Below, in pieces: positions 11,666 to 24,699 of a stretch of DNA of 64,000 nt. Source of the DNA: Ceriagrion tenellum (Eukaryota > Arthropoda > Insecta > Odonata > Coenagrionidae); contig OY720636.1 of assembly GCA_963169105.1 (NCBI GenBank), forward strand, positions 106,578,539-106,642,538, written 5' to 3'. A program made the position numbers and the translations under genes. Every line of letters begins with the position of its first letter. Position 1 is the stretch's first letter. The notes beneath the pieces are model-generated. The model was given only the letters and a program-made list of their open reading frames with translations, searched no databases and had not been told where the DNA came from.

Positions 11666-12382
11666 AAAAGGAAAGAATAAATGACTCATATCCACCTTTC
11701 AATCGATCGTGAGGTACTCAACGATTCATTTCGACCCTTCAATTGATCATGAATAGTGGCATTTTGAGGCTAATAAAAATATCCTCACCACTACCCCTAC
11801 TTCATGAGCTACTCAACGATGGAGTTGGACTGCATCTTTATGGGGATACAGACTTTTCCCCGGAAAGAATCAAATAAAATCCACTCTCTCACCCTCGAAA
11901 CATATTAGTGTAAGAAATATGAGGTGCGTTGGCTTCACGTGCTAATAATGCATGATTTTGGGGATTCGGATATGATTACTGTCGATATCAAGCTTCATAT
12001 CACTCAGAGCACGCCATTGCAACACTGAATTTCATCAGTAATATATCTTACAATATTTATCTTGCACATCTACATTGAAATGTAGCCTAATTTTAAAAAA
12101 TTACGTATTCAGATAGATGTACCCGAATAGCATCTAAACATCAAACCCATTAGAATAAATTTGGTGACAAATTTATTAGTATAACCTCAAGTCCTCCCTT
12201 ATTTTGCACGAATCCTATTCATTGTGGTCCAAACCTGTAATTACCATGGGCCTGCAGTAGCTCCCTTTGTGACACTAAATTAGCCCTTTTTGTTCTTATT
12301 TACCTGCCAATGTCAAGGTGAGCCCCGAAAGATATAGCTCAATGTCGTGTGTGAAATCCATCGTAAAAAAACCATTTGCCTG

Positions 12383-12450
12383 AACTGGGATTTGAATCCA
12401 TACTCCTCTATTTTGTGCGAGGGCTCTAGCTCTAACCAGGCATCCTCCTC
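12383..12450 (-). mobile_element. tRNA-like SINE head
   Basis: On the minus strand GCCTGGTTAGAGC begins and GGATTCAAATCCCAGTTCAGGC ends a 67-nt segment. The B box is close to GGTTCRANTCC, and GCCTG/CAGGC can pair as an acceptor. A body is not recognisable. Confidence 0.4.
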
Positions 12451-12497
12451 TACTGTGAATCTCTTGGGCTCATTGGCACGCTCGGCTTGAAATCAAG

Positions 12498-12836
12498 GGT
12501 TGTGTTTGATCTGCTCAGGATGATTCCGATCACGCAACAATAGAATCACGTGGTACAATAGCGATCAGTGCGAGAACTTTATGCTTTGAACCACTCGTCT
12601 GAGTAAATTAGGTTTCCTCGTATGGGTAGGGTCTGAAATTTCGTTTATTGTGCCTCTCATCGTTGTATTTAACTCCACTAAGAACATCCCTTCGAGAAAA
12701 AAACTCCATCCGGGACGGCCGCGAGAAATTTTTACGATTAGTTTAAATGCGCCAAAATCTCTAACCTTTCGCGATTTTACCTCGTGACTTCCTAGCTACA
12801 TTATCAAAAATTCCTCGAACGCTTAAGACAAAATCG
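12498..12836. mobile_element. Long-TIR nonautonomous element, short copy
   Basis: The left end (TGTGTTTGATCTGCTCAGG.. through GATCACG) and the inverted right end (TTCGAGGAATTTTTGATAAT.., read on minus) are diverged inverted repeats of about 85 bp. They match the termini of the next element at 12850. No coding sequence is visible. Confidence 0.65.
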
Positions 12837-12849
12837 CCTCCAGAGGGGC

Positions 12850-13505
12850 TGTGTTTGAACCTGTCGAGATAATCCCGATCACGTGACTAAGGAGTCACGT
12901 GATACAACAACGACCGGTTCGAGATTTTGGCGAGCTTCACCCACTCGTATGGATAACTCACGTGCCATCACAGCATCTTTACCACCTTTACAGAAGAGAT
13001 ACTTTGGTTTACAGAAGAGTAGAAGAGGGATAGACCATGTAGAAAACAATACAGAAAAGAAGAACCAGATGAAATAGACACACCAGATGAAAAAGTCACT
13101 GAGACAATGGGTTTGTGAAGAACATAATATAAATACATTAAAGTAAAGATACAAGTAATATTGCGGGATTAAGTCACCAGAGGGAGACCCAGGAATATGT
13201 TCATGGGCCGAATGAAGAGGAAAGTGTATGGAAAGATTAATCGGAAAGTAAGGGAACTAACATTAGATAGGGAGGGGTGGAGGGCTGTCGTCAACCAATC
13301 TTAAGATTGAAAGACCACCGTTGAACTTTTTTAATCGACATATTTACTCCATGAACGATATTCCAGCTGCATATACTGGAATGGGAAGGCTTCGTGAGAT
13401 TATTACGAGTGGTTTGAATACATCAAAATCTCGAAACCTTCGTGATTGTCACACATGACTCCATGGCTACATGATCGGAAATATCTCGAACAGGTCAAAC
13501 GCAAC
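12850..13505. mobile_element. Long-TIR nonautonomous element with nested LINE
   Basis: The left TIR (12850-12936) starts TGTGTTTGAACCTGTCGAGA and ends TTCGAGATTTTGGCG. Its inverted partner lies at 13427-13505. The left TIR contains ATCACGTGACT, AAGG, AGTCACGTGAT, an 11-bp-arm palindrome centred on two E-box CACGTG sites. The interior is split by the LINE relic at 13008-13310. Confidence 0.7.
13008..13310 (+). mobile_element. LINE 3' relic inserted in a TIR element
   Basis: It matches the 15529 copy from AAGAGTAGAAGAGGRA to GGGAGGGGTGGAGGGCTG and TCAACCAATCTTAA. The reading frame is broken by indels, but fragments of the tail and the closing GWRAAVNQS-type segment are recognisable. It lies inside the element with long inverted termini at 12850-13505. 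Confidence 0.75.
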
Positions 13506-14218
13506 TGCCTATTGGTGAATTATTTTTTTCACTGCAAATTTCACACGACTGTGATAATAGACGGGCAACTCCGTTAAAGTTACTAAGCGCCCAGTTCCGC
13601 TGTTCTTTGAATAGCTCAACACATCGACGTTTCCTCAGTTACAGCAGCGGTATCGGGGAAAATCACATCCCTGGAAGGATAATCGACTTTCTACGTCCCC
13701 CGTCTTCGACGACCGGGTTAAACTCGTCACGCCCGTCGCCGCTCGACACGCGTGCCAATGCGAATTCAATCTCCATTGGCAATGCCACGCGCGAAAAACA
13801 GTCCGATCGAACTCGCTCCTCACAGACGCTGAGATTGTCGAGATAGCGGTATGGTTTCAAGGGAGGCGTGATATTCGTGGCTCCCTTTTCTTGCTCACCA
13901 GCCGCACGGGAAAACAAGTCTCATTAGAAGCTGTTGACGAAATAAATAAAACGATATCTTTTTCGAATTTATTCAACCCCCCTCATCCCACGTTTAAAAC
14001 AACGTTATATTTTATGACACTCCTTAATAATGATATTAATTAAATTTTAATAAATATTTTAGAGCATGCACTTTTAGTGAGTGATGTTTTATGCAATATC
14101 GTTCAGCCATGCTGATTAAAAGGTGTAAAAGGTCTTACCTTTTAGCTGTGAGGAAATGTGCGTAAGAGACTTAATTGTAACGACAGGTCGTGCAGGAAAA
14201 TGTCGAGCAGGCAATATA

Positions 14219-14545
14219 CATCTACATCTACATCTACATACTACCCTGCGAGCTGCCGCATGGGCGTGTGGCAAGAGCTGTCAGGACACCAGCCGTGTAA
14301 CGATGTAAGGGGTAAGGTTTTGGGAGGAGAAATGGTGACGTGTATTATGGGAGTGTATTTAGTGGAGCTCAGCATTTATTGAGGTCGCTCATTGTGCGCG
14401 GAAAGAGCGAGTTTTTGTATCAATCTTTCCGGCAATGTATCTATATTATTTCATCGCTTTGGTCAGACCTAGAGACGTAGTGAGGCGTCATGATAATATT
14501 CTCTGTGTCGCTCTGAAAGTATACATGCTGTTAGCAGTTCCTAAA
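14219..14545 (-). mobile_element. 3' end of the CATCTA-tailed LINE
   Basis: It begins (3' end of the element) with three CATCTA units and ACCCTGCGAGC, then matches the 22729 copy almost base for base through TAGTGGAGCTCA, GTGCGCGGAAAG and AATATTCTCTGTGTCGCTCTGAAA. Only the 3' UTR and the last RT codons remain. Confidence 0.85.
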
Positions 14546-15345
14546 ACTCTTTCCGTCAAACAATTACTCCAAAAGTCAAGCAATAACTACTAATGCGATC
14601 TCACGAATAACACTGAAATCTTACGTCAGGTGATCGCGGACCCCACCATTCCCCCTGCAAAACGTAAGAAGATCCCAACTCCCATCCTCCCTTAAAACGA
14701 CTTGAGTTATCACTGTAGAAAAGGCACGATATATAAATCCTGGTGGAGAAATACATCATGTCTTCACTATAGTTACAATGGGTTTCCACATAGCAGAGCC
14801 TGAAAAAAATCGAATATGACTTACGTTATACATGAATGACAACTTATCAGTGATGGTATAAGGTACAAATAAAGTTGGCCTAGATCAACAATTCACAAAT
14901 TGCGTTAGTGTTTCGTGGTTGAAGTAACAGGGTTACGCCAAGAAATAGAAGAATGGCTGCTGTAAGGGAAGATTGAAGTAACTTTGTTAGCTTCACTTGC
15001 GAGAATTTATGGTCCCAACCCGGCTTCCTAAACTTTGTCATCACCAGGGGCCTGGGTCGTAACAATCAAGTCTCACAAGTAGAGTAGTCAAAGTTAATTT
15101 ATTCTTCCCTGATGGGTAACTTCCACAAAGTCAAGCCTGCGTTTCTTTTGTGGGCAGCCATAAGTTCGAAATAGCAATAAGAATTTATTATCTGTTAACA
15201 TTTATCATTACAATGCACAGTACAATGGAACAAGTGAAGGAATTGGAAGGTTAGGGAGTTCAAAAATAAAATAAAGAAAAAATATAACGATGAAAGAGTT
15301 GGTTGTATCCCGGCGAATATGACGGATAAATTTTTCTCGAGTTTA

Positions 15346-15528
15346 CAGCCGGGTCAAGAAGGCCATTGTTGCCAACGTTGGTTGCCAGCATTGCCTATAT
15401 TGGATGGCCTTCTCTGCTATTGTCATCAGGGCCGATGTCCTGGCGCGTAATTATAATATTAGCCCTAATAACGATGGCAGAGGAGGCTATCGAAACGTCG
15501 GAAGCAATAGACATCCTGACCCGGCTGG
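15346..15528. mobile_element. Palindromic element with two opposed hammerhead-like modules
   Basis: Ends CAGCCGGGTCA and TGACCCGGCTG pair. The right half on + has CTAATAA (15465-15471), C, GATGGC..GCTATC (a 6-bp stem with one G-U) and GAAACGTCGG at 15492. The left half on minus has an intact CTGATGA plus C, but its hairpin and GAAAC have decayed. A LINE relic follows immediately. Confidence 0.65.
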
Positions 15529-16002
15529 AAACCCAAAATACTTTTTCAGTCGCAAGAGACTGGTTTACAGGAAGGAGATTAGTGAAGATAGAAATACAAA
15601 TCAGGAGAAAGTATGTGAAAACATTCGTGTGCAGCGTGGCATTAAACGGATTAGAAGCATTGACCATTGGAAAAGTAGCTCATCAAAGACTAGAAGCCTT
15701 TGAAACCTGGTGCTGGAGGAGGATGCTGAAGATAAAATGGACAAAATAAGAAATGATGAAGAGTACAGAAGAGTAGAAGAGGAAAGGACCATATGGAACA
15801 CTAAACAGAATAGAAGAATGGGTCTGTGAAGACCATAATTGAAGGCAAAATAGAGGGAAAAGTCCCCAGAGGAAGACCCAGGAATAAGTTCATGGACCAA
15901 ATAAAGAGAAATGTATGTAGGAAGTGATACCAGGAGGTTATGGAAATAGCATTAGATAGGGAAGGGTGGAGGGCTGAAGTCAACCAATCTTAACAATGAA
16001 CA
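15529..16002 (+). mobile_element. LINE RT C-terminal relic directly after a palindrome
   Basis: Codons read KYVKTFVCSVALNGLEALTIG, then RLEAFETWCWRRMLKIKW, followed by frameshifted remnants and TAGATAGGGAAGGGTGGAGGGCTG with TCAACCAATCTTAAC at the end. It is the best-preserved member of this group. Its 5' break coincides with the right end of the palindrome at 15346-15528, suggesting that insertion or recombination joined them. Confidence 0.85.
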
Positions 16003-16159
16003 ACCAATAATGAGATTACCTCTAGTATTCTTTCTTTTTACAGCTTGGCAACACACCCTTTCACAATTTCTCTCTTCATCTCTGCGATGGGTCCTCCCTC
16101 TCTTCAAATGGTTATTTCTCGAATCCAACCGGAAAATGAGATATTTTGAGCCATTAAGG

Positions 16160-16325
16160 GCAGATCGGTTGGTTGGTTACGGAAGGATTGCCCAGGGAAT
16201 GGAGTGAAGGGTCGAGAGAAACCCGGCGTCGGAATTAGCCAGTCCAATGACGCCACATGGACCACAAGGTCCACCACGTCACCCGAGGGCAACGGCGGCT
16301 GACAAATGTCACCTCCTGACTTGCC
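16160..16325 (+). repeat. Dispersed repeat (AAACCCGGCGTC type), copy 2
   Basis: GATCGGTTGGTTGGTTACGG.. leads into GAGAAACCCGGCGTCGGAATTAGCC and GTCACCCGAGGGCAACGGC, colinear with the 2703 copy. Divergence is considerable. Confidence 0.45.
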
Positions 16326-16923
16326 GTGAAGCCGTGTGAAAACTTACCCGAAGAAAATGAGACGAGGAAATAATGTTTTACGTATTCAAGGGGCGCGCAG
16401 ATGCTAACAGATTCCTACGCGGCGAGAAAGACATCTCTCTCTCTCTCGATATCCCACGGAGGATGGAGTGAATAAGCGCGTGTGTACGCTTCGTAAGGTG
16501 ATGCGTATCTCCTTTTGTGATTCAAGAGTCGGATGAGTAGAGTTATTATCTCTAAAGGTACGCACCGAGCATGCGATCTGTGTAAGTCGGGCGCGTGGGT
16601 GGATCTCGACGGAGACTGGGTTGGGTTTAGCTGGCAGCTCCGACCGTCGTTTGTCCTGTGGAGAACAATGTTGGCGATGTATCAATTTACGTCGGACATT
16701 TAAAAGAGGTTCCACTGCGTCAATGCGTCAAATAAAGCAAATACTAACAGAATTCTACTTTTTTGTTTCCATTGTTTAATATTTTTCCATTGCTTATTTC
16801 AGAGAAGTTTATTTATTTCGCCCTGAAAATCGTTAATCTACTTCAAAGGGCATTTAAAATGGAAAGAAAAGTTAACTCTTATTTAAATCAAGTAAAAAAT
16901 GGCCATTTGAACATAATGATATT

Positions 16924-17220
16924 AAATCCAATTAAATATCAAGTATAGGTCCGAATTAAGGATTCAAACAATCATCCTTCGCCAACGTTTCGGAATTTAA
17001 TATTTCCATCTTCAGGGCTCAGAATTTCTATCTAAGGGTACAGAATAATTAACAATGCATATTGAGGTAAAACCTGCCATGGTCGTAACACTTTGGATAA
17101 AAGTAAGAATAAAATTTAAGGAGCATCATCCTGATGTGCATTGTCTAAAGTCCGAAACGTTGGAGAGGGATGATTGTTTGAATCACTAACTCGGACCTAT
17201 ACTTGATATTTAATTGGATT
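16924..17220. mobile_element. Inverted-repeat element with hammerhead-like module at each arm
   Basis: Outer arms of about 60 bp (AAATCCAATTAAATATCAAG and its complement) end inward at CCAACGTTTCGG / CCGAAACGTTGG. The minus-strand module (17015-16987) is CTGAAGA, T, GGAA..TTCC, GAAACGTTGG; the CTGAAGA matches CUGANGA exactly. The + strand module at 17131-17158 starts CTGATG but has a decayed stem. The centre (17016-17130) is unique. Confidence 0.75.
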
Positions 17221-18921
17221 TATAAAACAAGAGGTCGATAGCAGAATACTGCATAATGATATTGTAATACTATTTGCAAATGTCCATGATATTGTTTGTT
17301 TGAAAGGAAATTATTGAAATCTAGGTAACTTGTGTATGGAGTCTTTTAAAACTGAAATATTTTGTTACGTTATTTGCACGAAATTCTTGGTTACCCCCAT
17401 ACAGGTTTATAATCTTTGGGTTAACCTAAAGCTTCCCAATTTTTTGTTAAATTGCCATTTACTTTGTATTTAAGAAGGAATTAATAAATTATTATTATTT
17501 ATATATACTACTTACGGTAATGACGCACCTTAGCTAGTATAAAACCAAAATACAGTACCAAATACGAAGATAACTCGAAGGATATACACTTTTTGTTGAC
17601 ATAGAAGCCAGTAGCAGCATAATAAACCTTTCAATTTGTCGACTGATAACTGGTTTCAACCATTTCCATCGTTGGTAATTCAGTCCTAAGAATGCAGCCA
17701 ATCTAATGCTAGTAGGCTTACTTCACGGTGGCTCTACGTATTTATTCCTTGGCCTTCCTCTTGGATAATTTTCCTTTATTTTTCTTTTCCCCGTGTATGT
17801 CACATAACCAAAATAAGATGTTCACCATTTTCAAGGTTAAAAAATTACAATTTGCATTGCTTCACGCAGAAATCGAAAAATCACTTTTGAATAGATTTTT
17901 TAAGGTGGTAAATTTACCATCATTGACAGAATACCTCTAAAATATATGTGCTATCCGCGGTGGAGGGTGGATATATGTTTTTTGAGCTTTTGGGGTAAAG
18001 TTAAACCTCGCAGTCAGTGGATGAAAAATATTCATTCACATATATGCAATATTTCCAGCAAACGTCAATCATAACAGTATGTTACTTCACGCATAGCGTA
18101 TTCTTATTTCAGGTAAAGCAGTGAATACAAAGAAAATCTAAAAAAGTAGTTCGCCGAGGGGGTTAATTTTTTTTCAAACCCTGTCACAAGTAGTGACTGT
18201 TTTTTTCCCACAAAATCGCCATTAAAGTGAATGGACTAATGCTCATTTTTGCTCAACATCATCCATACTTACTACAAAGGCCATGCTATTTCATGATCGA
18301 TTTACGAAAAAAGTAGCTCGAAAAGATATATTTTGTTGCTAATTTAAAACAAAGGACACGTTTATCTATTCCAAAATATGAATATAAATACATTTAAGCA
18401 GATTCATGGTGAAGCCAAACATACATTTTTCATTTTCAGGAATGTTTTTGAGACTTAATGATAGATCGGTATTGGAAAAATCCTAGATACTATTCATGAG
18501 TTGTGCCAAACATCGGCTGCCTATGGTGGAAGCGGCTTACGAGTAGTTTTCACTCAGTTTGCAAGAGAAACTTAAGCTATCCTGCCATTGGTTTGAATCA
18601 TTACATGGAATTTATTTTATTATTAGACCATGGACACCTCCGATTACTGCATCGCTGTTCAAGTCGTCACACACGGCATTCCTGGAATGGACATGGGGCT
18701 GAGACGATTGCCATTACTCCGTAGATATCACTTACAAATATACAAAAAACTTACGATTATGAATATTATCTACTCTGACATCGAAAATAACCGTTCAGAT
18801 ACAAAAGAAACATGTTGGATAATATCTCAAAAGACAGGGATAAACAATGAACGGTTCCTACACAGTAACGAGTTCTTTTATAATTCGTTGTCTCGGGCGT
18901 GACTTCATGGAATCGACTTAA
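17221..18921. other. Unassigned; weak hammerhead-like motif
   Basis: At 17653-17670 the minus strand has AACGATGGAAATGGTTGAAACC, resembling the stem and GAAAC part of the recurrent module but without a CTGANGA core. Otherwise nothing is recognised. Confidence 0.4.
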
Positions 18922-19121
18922 CATAATAAAAAGTAAAGAAAACTTTGTAATTCCACATAAATATTTAAAGTACGACCTAGGTTTTGACGTGGCAAGTCAT
19001 CATCTGGTGGCTCGTCATCACGACATTCATCGTCACCAGATGATGACGTGCCACGTCGAAACCTAGGTCGTACATTAAATATTTATGTGGAATTACAAAG
19101 TTTTCTTTACTTTTCATTATG
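18922..19121. mobile_element. Near-perfect 200-bp palindrome with hammerhead-like modules
   Basis: The left arm (CATAATAAAAAGTAAAG..) and right arm are complementary over about 85 bp, with the centre near 19021. The right module on + is CAGATGA (19037-19043), T, GACGT-GCC-ACGTC, GAAACCTAGG (19058-). The left arm carries the matching module on minus with CAAAAC in place of GAAAC. Confidence 0.75.
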
Positions 19122-22100
19122 AGTTCTTTTATGATAATAATGATTCTATTAATTCCTACACACGTGTTTTACAAATCCAATCACGTGAATTTTTATAATT
19201 AACAATTTTAATCAACGATCTACGCTCACAAAGACCCAAGCCCGAGGCGAAGAAAAGCCCATATGGGAAGTAATCGGATCCATGACCTCTGAATGAGCTA
19301 GGTGAACACATTGACTCTCCTCCACCAAGTTTGACATTAATAAAATAGTAGCATCATCAGCTAGAAATTGATTAGGGATGTATTAAGTCAGCAGCTGTAC
19401 GATACTTGATGTCGTATGAAGAGAAGAATATGTGTATGCGTTTAAAGATAATTACAGATGAATAATTATCTGAGAATCTTGCTCTATTAACTTTTAATGA
19501 TTCCAAAGTCTTTATCTGATTTAAGCACTCAAATTTTTTTGATTTTCACTCTTACCTATATCTAAAGCGAAATTTGAAATAATTGCACTTTAGGATACAG
19601 ATATAGTTCTTTCGTAGGACATGAAATCGCTGAAGATGGCGTAATGTGTCGTAAAAGGGAAAAGCGAAATTGTTATAGAATACAACCACACTAAATAATG
19701 AAGCAGTTAAGATGCTTGATCGATTAGTCGATTAATAATTTTAAAACAAAATTTTGAATGTAAAACGAATGAACGATCAAAATAAAACCAAATTTTAAAT
19801 TCGTCGAAAGACACCTGGTGCCTATGTTGTTTAAGCCTATATTTTTGCCATTGGACACAATTGGAGAGGTCGAAAATTTATTTTTATAATAAGTTTTAAA
19901 TGAAGTAAAGGATTAGGATGTAATAATTGAAGGATATGTTTTATTAAACCCTTGCCAATGACGGGAATCTACGACCAGAATTTAAATACTTCTCCGAATG
20001 ATTTAGTTTTAAGTTATCATTGATGCGTCATGAGCCAATCAGTGTTATGAGATGCGCACGCATCACACGAATCGGAATTTTGGACGAATCAACTTTTGAA
20101 GTCCTGTTGCGGGCGCACTATCGCCTGATGCGAACGCAAAAGGCTAATTAACGATGAGGTTAACGTACTTGACGCTTAGAAATGCATCTTTGTTCTTTCA
20201 TTTCACGTGCATTTGGTTAATTTTTTAACGATCGTCTTCTGTTTTCTTCTCTTATCCGCCGCCGGGCATGTGAAATTGAATATATATATATATCGTACTT
20301 AACGAGATGAAGTCAAAAAATTCTTTTTTTTTAGATCACTTTTCGAGACGTATCAAGAAATTATGTTTTTATGTTTCATAATATCTCAGTATTTTTGTAA
20401 TTCCTATTCAGTAAGGGTATATATTAAAATACGCGTTGGCTACTTCGTAACATCTGTCTATAAATAGTGTTCTCCCATAAGTAGTTTCAAAACTTCCCGC
20501 CGACTCATTCGCGCGGGGTAGTGGTTATCAATACTGCCGTTAGAGAGCAGTGCACGCGATTTTCGTACGAGGAAGCGGATGATTAGAATGTGGCGTCAAG
20601 AAGGGCAAACGTTTGTCAAGATCTTTCGGAATTTTTGGGTTTATTTGATGTTTTACTCCGGTGAAGTCAGCTTGCTTAATTAGCGGAATCCCAATTAGTA
20701 TCTGTCGGAGAAAAACATTACGAAAGATACAATATAGTTTGAGCATACATTTACTATAATTAAATAACTAAGTTGTTAACAAGTTCACTTTAAATCAACA
20801 GTCATCCATCCTCAAGTCGCAATCTGTTCCCTACATTTACATAAATCAATTTATGGACTTAAATTAAGAAAATTTATAAACAAATGTAATTTATATGCAG
20901 GTAATACTTTAGTTGTTCCTCGCTAATTGCACTTATCTCAAAACCTAGGTTTTGAATAGGACTTATTCAAACTGGCGTAATGCATTGAAACTTAGGTGGT
21001 ATGTTTAATAAATTTAATCCAAGATTACAAAAAAAATCGCTTGTATGCAGCAAATTTTACGAAGTTGTGCCTGATACAGCGATCTTGTGAACACATTCTA
21101 TGACAAGGATTGTTAGTGTAGCATTTATAATGAACATCTTATACTGGATTACAAATGTAAGCTCCACTAAGAAATTGTTGTATAGCCCATTGTACGTTCA
21201 TAATAAGGGTTATAAAAATATTTGTGTGCTCATGGTGCTAAAGTCGGCCGTAAAGCCGTTTTGTTTGATGACGCATGCCACCAGACGTTGAGAGGCTATT
21301 ATACATTTAGTTTTCTTTTTAAATACGCTCATTTTTTGCAATTAGCCGGTTGGCAACGGAAGATTTCAAAGAAGTATAGAAAATACGGGAAGAGTATATC
21401 CCTCTTAGGCGTTTCTGAACATTTTCACATTCTTAAGAAATATCTGCGAAATGTCACAAGATAACCTTTTCCATGCTTTGGATTTTCAAGAAGTACTGCT
21501 TTAGAATGTTTTTTATTTGTCGTCTAGTTTTGGTTATTTAATTTAATTTTAATGTTTTTGTCTTTCCTTCCACATGTAGCTCGGTATATCTAACATTCTA
21601 GTCATTCCTTTCCAAGGATTTTCTTGTTTTAGCGATTTATAATTCACATGAAATCTATTCATCATACTCCTCGCTTCGAGTGAATTCCTTTCATGAAGTC
21701 ATATCAATGCTGTTACACGGTACACCAGTTTTTGCCTGCCTTAAGTATACCTGACTGCTTTCCTTAGTATGCATTTGCTGTATCTTGATCATACTAACTA
21801 TTCCGTATGGCTTAGAAAATGTGGTTGGATGGCCAAATGTTGGTCGATTGAAATGTCGTTTATGTCCTTTAGTTTACCTATCTCAGCCATTAATGAGTAA
21901 TTATTTCTTAATTATTATAACGAATGAAATTACGATATGTTATAAAAGACGAGCTTTCATGTCATTTGTGGAAATCCCGCACTCTTGCTTGACATTTATC
22001 TGCCATTGAGACTGATAACTTTTACTGCCTGACCTCAACAAAGAGGTCACCTTCGAGTGAATAACATCTACTTAGGTTTTGCATAAGAGCATGTTCCGTT

Positions 22101-22728
22101 GACGGAAGCTGGTCGAAGATTCAAAAGAATTTCACCAACACCTTGGCGGAATAAGATTCGTTGTGGTAACCGAGGATAAGGAACATTCCATTTATTTCAT
22201 CTGTACATTACAAATGCTTTTCAATGGGGCTGGTATTCAGATAACTCATGTCATCCTTTGCCAACGAAAAGCGACGATTAGGGTGACTGGAGTACTTTGT
22301 CAGATTTTTCGAGGCTGAACGATTTTCAATCCACGATTTGGACCGGTGGAGAGGTACTAATAGAATGTTGAATACAATGTTTGTGCAACATAGCTATCAA
22401 ACAATTTTTAAAAAACTTTAAACATGTGGAAATATCTTCAGATCAATCTTACTAAATGGAGCATCAACGCGGATATTAACAAATAATGTAACGAATAGAC
22501 TGGTGACATTTGAAAATACCTAATCAGGAAAGGGCATCACTTGGACAACTAATATAATAAAAGACATTATGGATTTATTCAGGGCACAAGATAGAGTGGT
22601 AAAAGTCAAAAGTAGGAGATAGTGGTGGGAGGACCATGATAATAATAGACCAGACGGCTCCATCAAATTTGAAGTAAAAATACCGAGGGAACATATCCCC
22701 AAGGAAACCTAGAAAACTGTAGAAAGAT
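19122..22728. other. No feature seen
   Basis: AT-rich, with a short TA run at 20281 and no frame over 80 codons that looks coding. Confidence 0.5.
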
Positions 22729-23400
22729 CTACATCTACATACCACCCTGCGAGCCGCCGCATGGGCATGTGGCAGGGGTTGTAAGGATGTAAGGGATAAG
22801 GTTTTGGTAGGAGAAATGGTGACGTGTGTTATGGGAGTGTATTTAGTGGAGCTCAATTTTTATTTTGGTCGCATATAGTGCGCGGAAAGAACGAGCGTTT
22901 GTACATATCTGTTCGGCAGTGTATCTCTATTATTACGTCGCTTCAGTCAGACCTACAGATGTAGGGAGGCGTCATGATAATATTCTCTGTGTCGCTCTGA
23001 AACACACCATTTCTGAGTTTCTCAATCAAACTTAGCCTAGCATGTAGCATCCGAGTCTCTAGGGGATCAAACCTTAATTCCTGTTAAAGTTGTGAGACTA
23101 TATATCCGCTCGTTACAGTTTTCCACAAATCGGCGCAACTTTTCTTTGTATTTGGTGATTTTTTGGTAAAGTATTTGTGACTAGGGTCCCTAATGCTCAC
23201 GGCGTATTCAAAGTGTGGCCTAACCAGAGAAAAGTAGCATTATCTTTTACTTTTTCCCCCAAGGGTGATCCTATTATACGCTTAACAATTCCTAGTTTCT
23301 TTAATTCTGTGCCGCATATGTTTTGTATGTGAGTTTCCCACGGTATATCAGAAGTTAAGGTAATTCCAAGATATTTTACGGCATCTAAAGATTTTGTAGT
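22729..23400 (-). mobile_element. CATCTA-tailed LINE fragment with RT C-terminal remnants
   Basis: Minus-strand reading from 23400 gives AVKYLGITLTSDIPWETHIQ, then KKLGIVKRIIG and further degenerate RT tail, interrupted by stops and frameshifts. The 3' part (23000-22729) is nearly identical to the 14219 copy and ends in CATCTA units with ACCCTGCGAGCCGCC. The amino-acid landmarks correspond to those of the 10353 copy. Confidence 0.85.
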
Positions 23401-24699
23401 TTACTGCGGGGGAGGGAGGGAGATGAATAAAACCATAATGCAACGTGTTTTTGAGTCCGAATCCTACCTTGGGTATTTACGGACTCGGGAGTGATGTGAG
23501 GAGTAGAAAGGTTTTTGTAAAATCGGATAGATTCTCATGTAGGTACTTTTCAGGGTCTGCTGACGCGACAAAGGTTTGAGATTACACTCTATGTTTTACG
23601 GGCAAAGGTGACTTGAGCAAACCTTTTCACATCCGAAATCACTCAGTCGCTTTTAATTAAACGCTTTATCTTTAGGCGGGTCTGGAATGGAGACGACCCA
23701 TTTGGCACCTCTTCAACTCCATGACAGTGTCGTCTCTCTTCAAAGAGAAAGTAAATATTTTTTTCACTCGTCCACTTCCGTCGAGAGACGAACTTAAAAG
23801 CGAGAAGAAAGAGGCTAAAACGATGTTGAGGAAACGGAATCATTAGCGGATGGATTTACTTTAGGAACTGTCAATGACCCAGGGCGTTCATCAATAAAAC
23901 GTTTCTCTCTCAAAACAAAAAACTAACATTCAGCAAATTAATCAGACTTTACAGGATGATTGAAGAAGATATATTAGGGAACCAGTTGATAAATCATGAG
24001 GCGCTGCTTACGATTTTTCACGAGTGCAAACTTTTAAGAGAGATCATAATAGTACAGCGAACTATTTTTTAGGGAATTTGTCAGCAATAAATAATCCTCT
24101 ACTGTATGGATTAAGTGCTTGAGGTGGTCACGTAGCTGCAAAATTATTTTATTTGGTATCTTTTGCAGAATAAATTTCTATAATTACTTAAAGAGGATAC
24201 AAAACTCGGAAGCAGACAATCGACAGACAAACAATAACATTTTAATGGGCAAGAAGTAAAACTCGAAATCGCATCCTTTCTCGTATCCTTTATTAAAGAA
24301 TGGCGTCCTTTAGTATCGAAGAAAATATCCTTTATCGAAGAATGGCGTTTTTAGATTTGATGCTACATCTATTTTTACTCTGAGAATTTAATAACGAAGT
24401 CCGTACTGGTCACATTCATTTCATCACTTAACGGGTATTTGATGAGTACTCTACGGTTCGTTACTGATAAAACGAGGCATTAAAAACATAAAATGTTTTA
24501 AAGAATAGAAGTAAAGTGATCCGTGATTATTCGGTCCTGTCTGAATTCAATATATATCGGTACAATTTATTATTATATATTTTTGCAAGTAAGCGACAAG
24601 TGAAATCAAAGCTGAAGTTGATTTGAGTTATATAAATTTGGTAATTAACTTCTGCGGTTCATGAAAAAGATGACTCTCGGTGTATTCTTACAGGTTTCC

